Origin: Mycobacterium sp. 3519A
GTDB taxonomy: Bacteria > Actinomycetota > Actinomycetes > Mycobacteriales > Mycobacteriaceae
Reading direction: 5' to 3'
DNA length: 64,000 bases
NCBI RefSeq assembly: GCF_900240945.1
Contig: NZ_OESG01000012.1
Coordinates: forward strand, 1,054,001 to 1,118,000
Position numbers and translations under genes: made by a program. The notes under the pieces are model-generated. The model had not been told where the DNA came from. It ran no database searches and saw nothing but the letters and a program-made list of their open reading frames with translations. Shown piece by piece: positions 16,959 to 25,320 of this stretch; position 1 is the first letter of the stretch; each line of letters opens with the position of its first letter.

Positions 16959-17530
16959 GCATTCACGAGATGCTGGCCGCGTCGGTGCGTCGCCTCATCG
17001 ACGTCACCATCCGCACAGACGTCTCGGCGGCGACGATCGCCGCGGCCAAACGTGATGTCGATACGGCCACGGCACGGCTGAGCGAGTCGATGCTGCCGGG
17101 GTCATTCGGTGTCCAGACCGATTCGGACGGGCGTTCCCGCGCGTTGGGCAACGTCATGATCGGCGCACGCAATCCCGTCGCGCCGCCCTTGGTCATTCAC
17201 CACAGTGCCGACGGCACCGTGCACACTGACTTCGCCCTCGGCGCAGCATACGAAGGACCACCCGGTCATGTTCACGGCGGCGTCTGTGCCCTGATTCTGG
17301 ACCACGTGCTTGGTGCCACCGCTCATCGGCCGGGCAAACCCGCCTACACCGGCACGCTCACGCTGCGGTACCTACGCGGCACACCCCTCGGACAATCGCT
17401 GCGCGCGGAGGCGCACGTCGACCGGATCGAGGGATCGAAGACATTCGCAATCGGGCATATCGCTGACGAAAACGGCGTCACCGTTCAGGCTGAGGGCGTG
17501 TTCATCCATCCGAGAAGGGCGCAGGTTTGA
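16955..17530 (+). CDS. Hotdog-fold (PaaI-type) acyl-CoA thioesterase
   Basis: 191 aa from GTG 16955. The hotdog core is visible as AAYEGPPGHVHGGVCALILD followed by TLTLRYLRGTPLG. The GHVHGG motif is typical of THEM4/PaaI thioesterases. It would hydrolyse a CoA thioester, perhaps to recover CoA from dead-end intermediates. It is coupled to both neighbours by 4-nt overlaps; the downstream gene begins with TTG inside its stop. Confidence 0.82.
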   Translation: MSIHEMLAASVRRLIDVTIRTDVSAATIAAAKRDVDTATARLSESMLPGSFGVQTDSDGRSRALGNVMIGARNPVAPPLVIHHSADGTVHTDFALGAAYEGPPGHVHGGVCALILDHVLGATAHRPGKPAYTGTLTLRYLRGTPLGQSLRAEAHVDRIEGSKTFAIGHIADENGVTVQAEGVFIHPRRAQV

Positions 17531-19065
17531 CGACCTGGGACGATGAGACCGACGTGATCGTTGCCGGCTCCGGCGGTGGGCTGGTGGGCGCATACACCGC
17601 GGCCCGCGAGGGACTGTCGGTCATGGTGCTGGAGGCCAGCGACCAGTTCGGCGGCACCACCGCGTACTCCGGCGGGGGTGGCATGTGGTTCCCGTGCAAT
17701 CCGGTGCTGCGCCGCGCGGGCAGCGACGACACCCTCGACGACGCGTTCGCGTACTTCCATGCCGCAGTCGGCGACCGCACCCCGATCGAACTGCAACGCG
17801 CATACGTCTACGGCGGCGCCGACCTGATCGCCTACCTGGAAGACGACGCCCACTTCGAGTTCGACGTGCTGCCGTGGCCGGACTACTACGGCAAGCTGCC
17901 GCACGCGCGCCTCGACGGGATGCGGCACACCGTGTCCAAACCCCTTCGCGCCGAACGCCTCGGCGACCTCGCTGACCGGATCCGCGGCCCGCTGGACCGC
18001 GAACGCCTCGGCGCGCCGGCGCCCAAATACCTCAGCGGCGGCCGGGCGCTGATCGGGCGGCTGCTGTCGGCGATCACCTCTTATCCGCACGCCTCGGTGC
18101 ACCTGAACAGCCCACTGGTCGAGTTGGTGAGCGCCGGCGGCCGCGTCGACGGCGCCGTCGTCTCCCACGACGGCCGCCGCCGCGCGATCCGCGCCCGCCG
18201 CGGAGTGCTGCTGGCGACAGGCGGTTTCGAGAACAATCCGGCGTTGCGGGAGCGGTTCGGCGTACCCGGCGACGTCCGGGACACGATGGGCGCGCCCGCC
18301 AATCTGGGGCTGGCGCTTCAGGCGGGCATCGCCGCGGGGGCGGCGACGGATCTGATGGACCAGGCGTGGTGGTCCCCGGGATTGCAGCACCCCGACGGAC
18401 GGTCGGCGTTCGCGCTGTGGTTCACCGGCGGCATCTTCGTCGATCAGGACGGCAGGCGGTTCGTCAACGAATCGGCCCCCTACGACCGGATCGGCAAGGC
18501 CATCATCGACCAACTGGCAAGCGGCACAATGTCATTGCCGTTCTGGATGATCTACGACGACCGTGCCGGCGCCGTTCCGCCGGTGCAGGCCACCAACGTG
18601 TCGATGGTCGAGCCGCAACGCTACGTCGAGGCGGGGCTGTGGCACACCGCGGACACGCTGGGCGAGCTTGCAGCCAAAATCGGGGTGGACCCCGACAATC
18701 TGGTGCGGACGGTGAAGCGGTTCAACGAATTCGTCGCCGCCGGGGTCGATGACGATTTCGGCCGCGGCGACGAGGCTTACGACCGGGCGTTCTCGGGCGG
18801 CCTGCCACCGATGGTGCCCATTGACACCGCGCCGTACCACGCCGCCGCGTTCGGGCTGTCCGACCTCGGCACCAAGGGCGGACTGGTCACCGACAGCTGT
18901 GCCCGCGTGCTGGACACCAACGGCGACCCGGTCCGCGGCCTGTACGCCGCGGGCAACACCATGGCCGCGGTCAGCGGAACCGTCTATCCCGGCGGCGGCG
19001 TCCCGATCGGCGCGTCGATGTTGTTCAGCCACTTGGCCGCACTCGACATGGCAACTGGAATCTGA
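17527..19065 (+). CDS. KstD-type FAD-binding dehydrogenase, second copy
   Basis: 512 aa with a TTG start (TTGA overlap with the thioesterase stop). FAD motif: VIVAGSGGGLVGAYTAAREG, then GGTTAYSGGGGMWFP. The end segment GTVYPGGGVPIGASM is the flavin-contact region. It is more compact than the copy at 14008-15711 and diverges from it throughout, so it is a paralogue and not a duplicate. Mycobacteria often carry several KstD-like enzymes with different ring specificities. Specific substrate not assignable. Confidence 0.87.
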   Translation: MTTWDDETDVIVAGSGGGLVGAYTAAREGLSVMVLEASDQFGGTTAYSGGGGMWFPCNPVLRRAGSDDTLDDAFAYFHAAVGDRTPIELQRAYVYGGADLIAYLEDDAHFEFDVLPWPDYYGKLPHARLDGMRHTVSKPLRAERLGDLADRIRGPLDRERLGAPAPKYLSGGRALIGRLLSAITSYPHASVHLNSPLVELVSAGGRVDGAVVSHDGRRRAIRARRGVLLATGGFENNPALRERFGVPGDVRDTMGAPANLGLALQAGIAAGAATDLMDQAWWSPGLQHPDGRSAFALWFTGGIFVDQDGRRFVNESAPYDRIGKAIIDQLASGTMSLPFWMIYDDRAGAVPPVQATNVSMVEPQRYVEAGLWHTADTLGELAAKIGVDPDNLVRTVKRFNEFVAAGVDDDFGRGDEAYDRAFSGGLPPMVPIDTAPYHAAAFGLSDLGTKGGLVTDSCARVLDTNGDPVRGLYAAGNTMAAVSGTVYPGGGVPIGASMLFSHLAALDMATGI

Positions 19066-19077
19066 GAGGAACTGACT

Positions 19078-19884
19078 ATGGCAGCGCTCGCGCGATTCTC
19101 GGACCGTCGCGTCCTTGTCACCGGCGGCGGCTCGGGCATCGGGCAGGCGACCGTGCTGCGGATACTCGACGAGGGCGGGCGGGTGGTGGCCGCCGATATC
19201 AGCGAGCCCGGACTGAAGGACACCGTCGCCAAGGCGCAGCACCACGGCGACCGACTGAGCACCGTGGTCGTCGACGTCGCCAGCGAGCAGTCCGTCGCCG
19301 AGGGGGTCGCCGAGGCGGTGCGGCGACTCGGCGGTCTGGATGCTTTGGTCAACGCGGCCGGCATACTTCGTTCGGCGCATTTCCTCGACACCACCCTGGC
19401 CGACTTCGAGCAGGTGCTGCGGATCAACCTCATCGGCACGTTTCTGGTGATCCGCGCCGCGCTGCCCGCCCTGCGGGAAGGCAACGATCCCGCGGTGGTC
19501 AACTTCAGCTCGACCTCGGCATCCTTCTCGCATCCGTACATGTCGGCATACGCCGCGTCCAAGGCGGGCGTTCAGGCGATGACGCACGCGTTGGCGCTGG
19601 AGTTCGTCAAGGAGCGGATCCGGTTCAATTCGGTTCAGCCGGGCTCGATTTCGTCGGGGATGACCGACGGTACCGGCGAGTCCAAACAGAGCATCGGACC
19701 GGGATTGCCTGCCGATGCGGACTTCTCGTTGTTCGGCAAGATCACGCCGCTGCTGCCCCTCGAGGACGGCGGGATGTTCGCCAACCCGGACGCCGTCGCA
19801 GCCGTCGTTGCGATGCTGGCCTCGTCGGACGCCTATTTCGTCACCGGAACCGAGGTCCGTGTCGACGGCGGCACCCACATGTAA
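19078..19884 (+). CDS. Short-chain dehydrogenase/reductase (SDR)
   Basis: 268 aa, ribosome-binding site GAGAGGA just upstream. TGGGSGIGQATV cofactor loop, VVAADISE (Asp, NAD preference), ALVNAAGIL, catalytic Ser in FSSTSAS and Tyr/Lys in YAASKAGVQAM. Position between a KstD-like gene and a DapB-like gene suggests a hydroxysteroid or related alcohol dehydrogenase (inference). Confidence 0.88.
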   Translation: MAALARFSDRRVLVTGGGSGIGQATVLRILDEGGRVVAADISEPGLKDTVAKAQHHGDRLSTVVVDVASEQSVAEGVAEAVRRLGGLDALVNAAGILRSAHFLDTTLADFEQVLRINLIGTFLVIRAALPALREGNDPAVVNFSSTSASFSHPYMSAYAASKAGVQAMTHALALEFVKERIRFNSVQPGSISSGMTDGTGESKQSIGPGLPADADFSLFGKITPLLPLEDGGMFANPDAVAAVVAMLASSDAYFVTGTEVRVDGGTHM

Positions 19885-19894
19885 ATTGCTGCCA

Positions 19895-20938
19895 ATGAGC
19901 AAACCCTTGCGCGTCATCCAGTGGACCACCGGCAACATCGGACGGCGCTCGCTGCACGCGATCATCGGGCGCGACGACATGGAACTCGTGGGCGTGTACG
20001 CGCACGGGGCCGACAAGGTGGGCGTCGACGCCGCCGAGTTGTCCGGTTGGCCGGAGCCCACCGGCATCACCGCCACCAACGACATCGACGCGCTGCTCGC
20101 GCTGCGGGCCGACGCGTGCTGTTACAACCCGCTGTGGCCCAACATCGACGAGTTGGCCCGATTGCTCGAATCCGGCGTCAACGTGTGCTCCAGCGCGGCG
20201 TGGATCACCGGCGGCAAGCAGTCACCGGAAGACCTGGATCGCATCCGAAAGGCCTGCGAGAAAGGCAATTCCACGATCTTCGGCAGCGGCGCACATCCAG
20301 GGATGACCAACCTGGTCGGCATGGTGCTGAGCGGTTCGTGCGAGCGGGTCGACGAGATCCGCATCACCGAGTCGGTCGACTGCTCGACCTATGAATCGGC
20401 TGGCACGCAGACGGCGATGGGCTTCTCGCAGGATCCCGACACCCCCGGACTCGCCGAGAGCGTGCGGCGCGAAAGCGAGGTGTTCGCCGAGTCGGCCGCG
20501 ATGATGGCCGACGCGATCGGCGCCCGACTCGACAGGATGACGTTCGACGTCACCTTCACGGCCGCGACAGGTGACACCGACCTCGGCTTCATGCAGATTC
20601 CGGACGGCACCGTGGCCGGCGTGATGGGTTACCACCGCGGGTGGGTCGGTGACCGCAACGTGGTGAGCGTCGGCTTCAACTGGACCATGGGCGACCACGT
20701 CACGCCGCCGAAACCGCTGGAGCACGGCCACGTGATCCAGGTGTTCGGGCTGCCCAACATGCGCACCGTGCTGCACTGCCTGCCGCCGAAGGACTGGACC
20801 GAACCCGGATTCATGGGACTGGGCATGATCTACACCGCCCTGCCGGTCACCAACGCGGTGCCCGCCGTCGTGGCGGCGCCGCCGGGGATCGTCACGCTCA
20901 AGGACCTGCCGCCGGTCGCAGGCCGGTTCGCGGGCTAG
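19895..20938 (+). CDS. DapB-like NAD(P)-binding protein
   Basis: 347 aa; ATG 19895 is 10 nt after the SDR stop. The N-terminal Rossmann motif QWTTGNIGRRSLHAI resembles the dihydrodipicolinate reductase N-domain, but the protein lacks that enzyme's substrate motif and is much longer. Such proteins are abundant in mycobacterial steroid and lipid gene sets and have no settled reaction. A GSGAHPGMTNL loop and a beta-rich C-terminal domain (VVSVGFNWTMGDHV) are visible. It ends the plus-strand run. Redox role likely; substrate unknown. Confidence 0.78.
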   Translation: MSKPLRVIQWTTGNIGRRSLHAIIGRDDMELVGVYAHGADKVGVDAAELSGWPEPTGITATNDIDALLALRADACCYNPLWPNIDELARLLESGVNVCSSAAWITGGKQSPEDLDRIRKACEKGNSTIFGSGAHPGMTNLVGMVLSGSCERVDEIRITESVDCSTYESAGTQTAMGFSQDPDTPGLAESVRRESEVFAESAAMMADAIGARLDRMTFDVTFTAATGDTDLGFMQIPDGTVAGVMGYHRGWVGDRNVVSVGFNWTMGDHVTPPKPLEHGHVIQVFGLPNMRTVLHCLPPKDWTEPGFMGLGMIYTALPVTNAVPAVVAAPPGIVTLKDLPPVAGRFAG

Positions 20939-21562
20939 CTAAAACCGTTGAACCAGTTTGGCTTTGCCGGGACCATCCAGGTCGTCCAGCGCGGCGCGGC
21001 GACCCGCCATCGCCATCAGCACCGCCTCACCGCTGCCCCGCGCCTGGGGCCCCTTGCCGTACGCCCAGTCGACATCGGTGGCGATCAGACGCACCCCCCG
21101 AACCCGCGCGGCGCCGAGCAGACGCGGCGCCCACATGGTGAAATCCAATGCGATGCGCAAGGATTCGGCGGGGATGGTGCGCGGGATCCCGAGCGGCCTT
21201 CGGATGTCCTGCTGGTGGATCATCCCGTCAGTGAGTGCGATCTTGCCGCCGAAACCCGCCGTCAGCCCCTGCGGCACCGCATATCGGCGCATCAACGCGG
21301 TCAACTCGTCCGGTGAGGCGTCCGCATATTCCGCGACCAGGACCGCGTTGGTTCCACCGCGAGTCACCAGTCCCTTGGCCATTCGGCGGAGTAGTTGTCC
21401 GCGGCTCAGCGGGTCGTAGCCGATGACGTGCGCGACGACATCACGGACCCGCCAGCGCTCGCACAGCGTCGGGCTGTCCCACTGCTGCGGCGTAAGGTGC
21501 TCCAAAAGTGTTGCGAACTCCTCGCGTTCGGCACGTGCCCGCTGCATGACGTCCGACGTCAT
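20939..21562 (-). CDS. DinB/mycothiol-dependent isomerase-like protein (TIGR03083 type)
   Basis: 207 aa from ATG 21562 (ATGA overlap with the upstream SRPBCC gene). The N-terminal four-helix pattern (EREEFATLLEHLTPQQWDSPTLCERW) and metal-site His in RDVVAHVIGY, plus DGMIHQQDIRRPLG, match the actinobacterial DinB-like/maleylpyruvate isomerase N-domain group. Some members use mycothiol. Third gene of an ArsR-controlled operon; function unknown. Confidence 0.8.
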   Translation of the reverse strand: MTSDVMQRARAEREEFATLLEHLTPQQWDSPTLCERWRVRDVVAHVIGYDPLSRGQLLRRMAKGLVTRGGTNAVLVAEYADASPDELTALMRRYAVPQGLTAGFGGKIALTDGMIHQQDIRRPLGIPRTIPAESLRIALDFTMWAPRLLGAARVRGVRLIATDVDWAYGKGPQARGSGEAVLMAMAGRRAALDDLDGPGKAKLVQRF

Positions 21563-22035
21563 CGGCGGAACAGGCCGGCATAGCGGCAAAGGTACAGCGG
21601 CCAGCCCGCGTCCCCGTCGACGCCTGCGGCCACGGACTGCCAGCCGTCGCCGTGCCGTTCGATGTGCCGGTGTTCCAGTTCGACGCGGGTGCGCTCGTCG
21701 GTCTCGGCGATGAACCGGACCTCGACTTCACTGGTCCGGCTCAGGTCGGTCTCCACCTGCCACGTCGGCCCGATGTCCCAGGTGAATACGACGCGGTTCG
21801 GCGGTTCGAAGGTGACGATGCGGGCCCACTTGCAAAGGCTGCCGTCCTCGCCGCGGTCGTAGATGTGCCCGCCGACGTGGGGCTCGAACACCGTCTCGGC
21901 GATGGGCACGCTCAGCAGGTTGTGCTCGCGCGGCTTGAAGTCACCGAACCTCTCGGTGAACACGCCGAATGCCCGCTCGATCGGGGCGTCGACGACCACG
22001 TGATGACGGACGGTCAGCGGCTGCGCTCGAGTCAC
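21559..22035 (-). CDS. SRPBCC (START/Bet v1-like, AHSA1-type) protein
   Basis: 158 aa from GTG 22035, overlapping the ArsR stop (GTGA). Features: HHVVVDAPIERAFGVFTERF, GGHIYDRGEDGSLCKWARI, FEPPNRVVFTWDIG and a C-terminal GWPLYLCRYAGLF. AHSA1-like domains bind hydrophobic ligands in a deep cavity. ArsR-SRPBCC pairs are widespread in actinobacteria and the SRPBCC partner is usually the regulated gene. A longer frame to 22194 overlaps arsR and is rejected. Confidence 0.85.
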   Translation of the reverse strand: MTRAQPLTVRHHVVVDAPIERAFGVFTERFGDFKPREHNLLSVPIAETVFEPHVGGHIYDRGEDGSLCKWARIVTFEPPNRVVFTWDIGPTWQVETDLSRTSEVEVRFIAETDERTRVELEHRHIERHGDGWQSVAAGVDGDAGWPLYLCRYAGLFRR

Positions 22036-22355
22036 GATTGGTCTCCTTCCAGACGTTCGACGGTGTGCTTGAAGCCCGCCAGTGCCTGCGCCCAGAACCG
22101 GTCGAGGTCGGCCCGCAGCGCCTCCAGCCCGGACGGGTCCAGTTGGTAGACGCGACGCGTGCCGACGGCGTGGTCGCGTACCAGCCCGGCGCATTTCAGC
22201 ACCTTGAGATGTTGCGATACCGCGGGCCTGCTCACCGGCAGGTGTCTCGCGAGGTCACCGACCGCCATCGGGCCGTGCGCGAGGTGTTCCACGATCGACC
22301 GCCTGGTGCGGTCGGCCAGCGCCACCCAGGCGTCGGTCTCTTGGTAAGTGGACAC
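22032..22355 (-). CDS. ArsR-family winged-helix repressor
   Basis: 107 aa from GTG 22355. Helix-turn-helix: LARHLPVSRPAVSQHLKVLK; dimer/wing: GTRRVYQLDPSGLEALRADL. No metal-binding cysteine pair is present (single Cys in LKCAGLV), so it is probably not a classical metal sensor. The GTG is 7 nt after a TAACTT -10 that lies inside a perfect inverted repeat, which points to autoregulation. The ATG at 22391 would put the operator inside the coding region and is less likely. Confidence 0.87.
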   Translation of the reverse strand: MSTYQETDAWVALADRTRRSIVEHLAHGPMAVGDLARHLPVSRPAVSQHLKVLKCAGLVRDHAVGTRRVYQLDPSGLEALRADLDRFWAQALAGFKHTVERLEGDQS

Positions 22356-22359
22356 GAAC

Positions 22360-22377
22360 GGTAAGTTACTACTTACC
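22360..22377. promoter_or_regulatory. ArsR operator overlapping the leaderless -10
   Basis: GGTAAGTTACTACTTACC is a perfect 7-bp inverted repeat (GGTAAGT / ACTTACC) with a 4-nt spacer. The minus-strand -10 TAACTT (22368-22363) lies inside it. A third GGTAAGT half-site occurs at 22343-22349, just inside the gene. Binding here would block RNA polymerase directly. Confidence 0.7.
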
Positions 22378-22395
22378 GATGCCGGGCGCAACGGG

Positions 22396-22707
22396 TCAGA
22401 GCGGCGGCGAGTCGATCATGACCAGTTCGGCGAGACCGCTGATGGTCAGTCCGCGCATCAGCACCGAGTTGGCGATGAGACGAATCCGGTCGGCCTGGCT
22501 GTACAACACGTTGATGGCTGCGCTGTCGAGATATTCGACCGCGGTCATGTCGACCGTCAACGGCACACCGCCTGCGGCCGCCGCTGCTGCGGAACTCGTC
22601 AGCGCCTGTTTGAAAGCGTCGATATTGCTCAGGTCGATTTCGCCTGCGGCCGTGAGGATCGGACTCCCGTCACGCTGGCTGGTGTCGAGGGTGAGTGGCG
22701 TCGGCAC
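22396..22707 (-). CDS. STAS-domain anti-sigma factor antagonist
   Basis: 103 aa with GTG 22707 directly overlapping the phosphatase stop (TAGTG). It has the RsbV/SpoIIAA layout: LTAAGEIDLSNIDAFKQAL and the phosphorylatable serine in VEYLDSAAINVLYSQ. In partner switching, the dephosphorylated STAS protein binds an anti-sigma kinase and frees the sigma factor. The cognate phosphatase and kinase domain are both in the upstream gene, so the three parts form one switch. Confidence 0.9.
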   Translation of the reverse strand: MPTPLTLDTSQRDGSPILTAAGEIDLSNIDAFKQALTSSAAAAAAGGVPLTVDMTAVEYLDSAAINVLYSQADRIRLIANSVLMRGLTISGLAELVMIDSPPL

Positions 22708-25214
22708 TATGCGATCCTGGCGGTCAGGTGCACGGTGGTGCCGTCGGCGTCGGAATTGATGGCGACCTCCTCCATGAGGCCACGCATCAGCGCGATGCCT
22801 CGTCCGCGTGTCGAATGAGCAACCAGCTCAGGCGTTTTCCACGAGCCGGTGTCGGCGATGGTCAAGTGCACCCGGTCGACCATCGAGGTCGCGTTCATCC
22901 GGATGGTGCCGCCGGGACTGTCGCGGTGACCGTGTTCGATCGAGTTCGCGACGGCCTCTCCTGCCGCGACCAGTAGGTCCATGCTCCGGTCCGGAGGCAC
23001 CTTCGCCTCTGTCAGCCAGCGGCGCAGAGCCGCGCGGGCGGGTGCGAGTTCGCTTGTCTTGGCCGGGAATTCGAGGTCCAGCGGGCCGGGTTGGCGGTAG
23101 AGCAGAACCACCACGTCGTCCTGATAGCCCTCACTGGGCGCGACCGCGGACATGATGTGGTTGGCCAGCTCATCCAGCGTCGCGGTCCGGCAGTCGCGAA
23201 CCACCTCGGCGACGCGGGAGATTCCGGCGTCGACCCCTGCTTTGCGGCGTTCGACGAGCCCGTCGGTGTACAGCAGCAAAGTCGCGTGCGGCGGAATGGT
23301 GACGCGGGCTTCGGGGCGCGACCAATTCGGGCGCACCCCAAGGGCAATGGTGTGGCCGTCCTCGAGCATCCGGGTGGTGCCGTCGGATTCGACGATGATC
23401 GGCGGCGGGTGCCCGGCGCTGGAGTACACCAATTCACCGGTATCCGGGTCGAGCACCGCGCAGACCACCGTCGTACATCGGGCGCCGGGCAACCGGGCGG
23501 CGAAGCGGTCCATTCCCGTCAGTGCGGCGCCCGGGCTCGGATCGCCGAACAGCAGGGCCCGGCAGCCGCTGCGCACCTGCCCCATCACGGTGGCCGCGGC
23601 AAGCCCATGGCCGACGCAATCGCCGACGATCAGCGCGATGCGGCCGTCCTCCAGATCGACGATGTCGTACCAGTCACCGCCCACCTGAAGGGGTCGACTG
23701 GCCGCCTGATAGCGCGCCGCGAACCCGCCGGGCGGCTGCGCGGGGCCGAGGATGGCGTGCTGCAGGGCCAGCGCGGTCTCGCGCTGCTTGTCGACCTGGT
23801 GCACCCGCTGCAGGCCCTGGCCGAGGCGTCCGGCCAACACCGTCAGCAATGTCTGGTCTTCGAGGGTGAACGGGCGTTGCTCGGCCAGGTCGATCCAGAC
23901 CACCAGCACGCCCTCTGGATGTTGCAGCGCAATGCCGGCGGCCCCCGGCGTCAAGACGTAGGGGCTGAGGTGGTCACCTTCCCTTAGTTGGTCGAGCGTC
24001 CGCCGGGTCTGCGCAGGCAAGTCGGCCCAGTTCACGTCTTCGCCGACCGACACGACATGCGGCGTGCCGTCGGAGGTCTCGCCCGGGTTTCGGAACGTGA
24101 CGGCCAGTACGCGACGGGCCCGCCACAGCCGGCGCAGTTCTTCCGCCGCCGCGTGTACCGCCTCCTCGACGGTGTCGGCCTGGGTGAGTTCCTGGTTCAG
24201 CGCATGCTCGCGACCGGCCGCCAGCGCCAGGGCGATCGCCGCATGCCGCGCGAAATCGTTGACCAGGTCCAGGTAGTCGTTGCCGAACGGCGATTGCTGC
24301 GGCTGGCGGGCGACGGCGATGACGCCGAGCGCGGTGCCGTCGGCGATCAGCGGGATGACGATCGCCGAGCGCTGCCCGACATCGGTGAACCCCTCGATCG
24401 GGTACTCGAAGGAATCCGTGATCAGCGGCAGGCCCCGACGCGCGACACCGCCGGTGGTGGAGCCGTCCATCGGCACCTGCTGGCCGATCACCTGCGAGGA
24501 GTACCGGCCCGCTGTCGCGGCGACGACCAGGGTGTCGACCTGGTCCGCGGGCAGGTCGGGCTCCTTGGGCACCAGCAGGATGGCCTGTTCGGCATCGGCC
24601 AGTTCGAGCGCCCGATTGACGATGAGTTGCAGTGGCCCGGTCTGCGGATCGCCGGACAGCAGCGCGGTGGTGATCTCGCGACTGGCGCTGGTCCATTTGG
24701 CCGCTTCCCGTTCGCGCTGGAAGAGTCGCGCGTTGTCGATGGCCGCCGCCGCGGCGGTCGCCAGGGCCCGCACGGCGCTCTCCTGGGCGTCGGAGAAGGT
24801 CCGGCCGGGCCGGTCGTCGGCGAGGTAGAGGGTGCCGAAATCGGCTCCGCGCACCGTGATCGGTATTCCGAGCAGTGCGCGCAGCGGCGGGTTGCCTGCT
24901 TCGATATGTGCACTCACGTCGTCGAGGCGCAGGCCGTCGCCCACCTGCAGCTGACCGAGGCGACGAGCGGTCTCGTCGTCGATCCCCGCGTGCACGCCCG
25001 CGCTGAGCGAGCCGTCGGCCGCACGGATGCCCAGCACCCCGTAACGGGCACCGGTCAGGTCGATGGCCGCGTTGACGATGCGCTTCAACGTCACATCGAG
25101 GTCCAGATCGGAGCCGATCTCGACGATCGCCCGCACCAGTTGCTCCAACTGTTCGCGAGCGGCCCTCAACTCGTCGAGTTGGTCGTGCTCACCGCGGTCG
25201 GCCTCGCTGGTCAC
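22707..25214 (-). CDS. GAF-GAF-GAF-SpoIIE phosphatase-HATPase regulator
   Basis: 835 aa from GTG 25214 (GGAG 5 nt upstream). Domains in order: a short coiled coil (15-30), GAF at about 30-165, GAF at 185-335, a third GAF-like region at 345-485, SpoIIE/PP2C at about 500-690 (GGDWYDIV, GDCVGHGLAAATVMG) and an RsbW-like ATPase at 705-835 (AGEAVANSIEHGH, ADTGSW, GRGIALM). The first two GAFs read like the DosS/DosT sensor front end (LRLDDVSAH, LGIPITVRG, FGTLYL, FSDAQE), but the short insert that carries the heme-binding His in DosS is missing. It would dephosphorylate the downstream STAS protein and may also phosphorylate it, setting sigma-factor activity in response to an unknown signal. Confidence 0.9.
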   Translation of the reverse strand: MTSEADRGEHDQLDELRAAREQLEQLVRAIVEIGSDLDLDVTLKRIVNAAIDLTGARYGVLGIRAADGSLSAGVHAGIDDETARRLGQLQVGDGLRLDDVSAHIEAGNPPLRALLGIPITVRGADFGTLYLADDRPGRTFSDAQESAVRALATAAAAAIDNARLFQREREAAKWTSASREITTALLSGDPQTGPLQLIVNRALELADAEQAILLVPKEPDLPADQVDTLVVAATAGRYSSQVIGQQVPMDGSTTGGVARRGLPLITDSFEYPIEGFTDVGQRSAIVIPLIADGTALGVIAVARQPQQSPFGNDYLDLVNDFARHAAIALALAAGREHALNQELTQADTVEEAVHAAAEELRRLWRARRVLAVTFRNPGETSDGTPHVVSVGEDVNWADLPAQTRRTLDQLREGDHLSPYVLTPGAAGIALQHPEGVLVVWIDLAEQRPFTLEDQTLLTVLAGRLGQGLQRVHQVDKQRETALALQHAILGPAQPPGGFAARYQAASRPLQVGGDWYDIVDLEDGRIALIVGDCVGHGLAAATVMGQVRSGCRALLFGDPSPGAALTGMDRFAARLPGARCTTVVCAVLDPDTGELVYSSAGHPPPIIVESDGTTRMLEDGHTIALGVRPNWSRPEARVTIPPHATLLLYTDGLVERRKAGVDAGISRVAEVVRDCRTATLDELANHIMSAVAPSEGYQDDVVVLLYRQPGPLDLEFPAKTSELAPARAALRRWLTEAKVPPDRSMDLLVAAGEAVANSIEHGHRDSPGGTIRMNATSMVDRVHLTIADTGSWKTPELVAHSTRGRGIALMRGLMEEVAINSDADGTTVHLTARIA

Positions 25215-25320
25215 AAATCTCCATCATCGTTGCTGGGCCCCGGTCGTGCGGGCGATCGCGCTCAAACCGACACCCCGGCCCGCAGGTTATGTACCCACCG
25301 GACGGCCTGCCCACCCAGAT

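Noticed and set aside
18532..20085. 517-codon open frame on the minus strand
   Set aside because: GC-rich shadow of the KstD-like and SDR genes; no domain text, His/Arg-rich composition typical of antisense frames.
25215..25320. SigF-type promoter (GGGTA) before the SpoIIE-type regulator
   Set aside because: GGGTAC is present on the minus strand, but the expected GTTT box lies on the wrong side of it.
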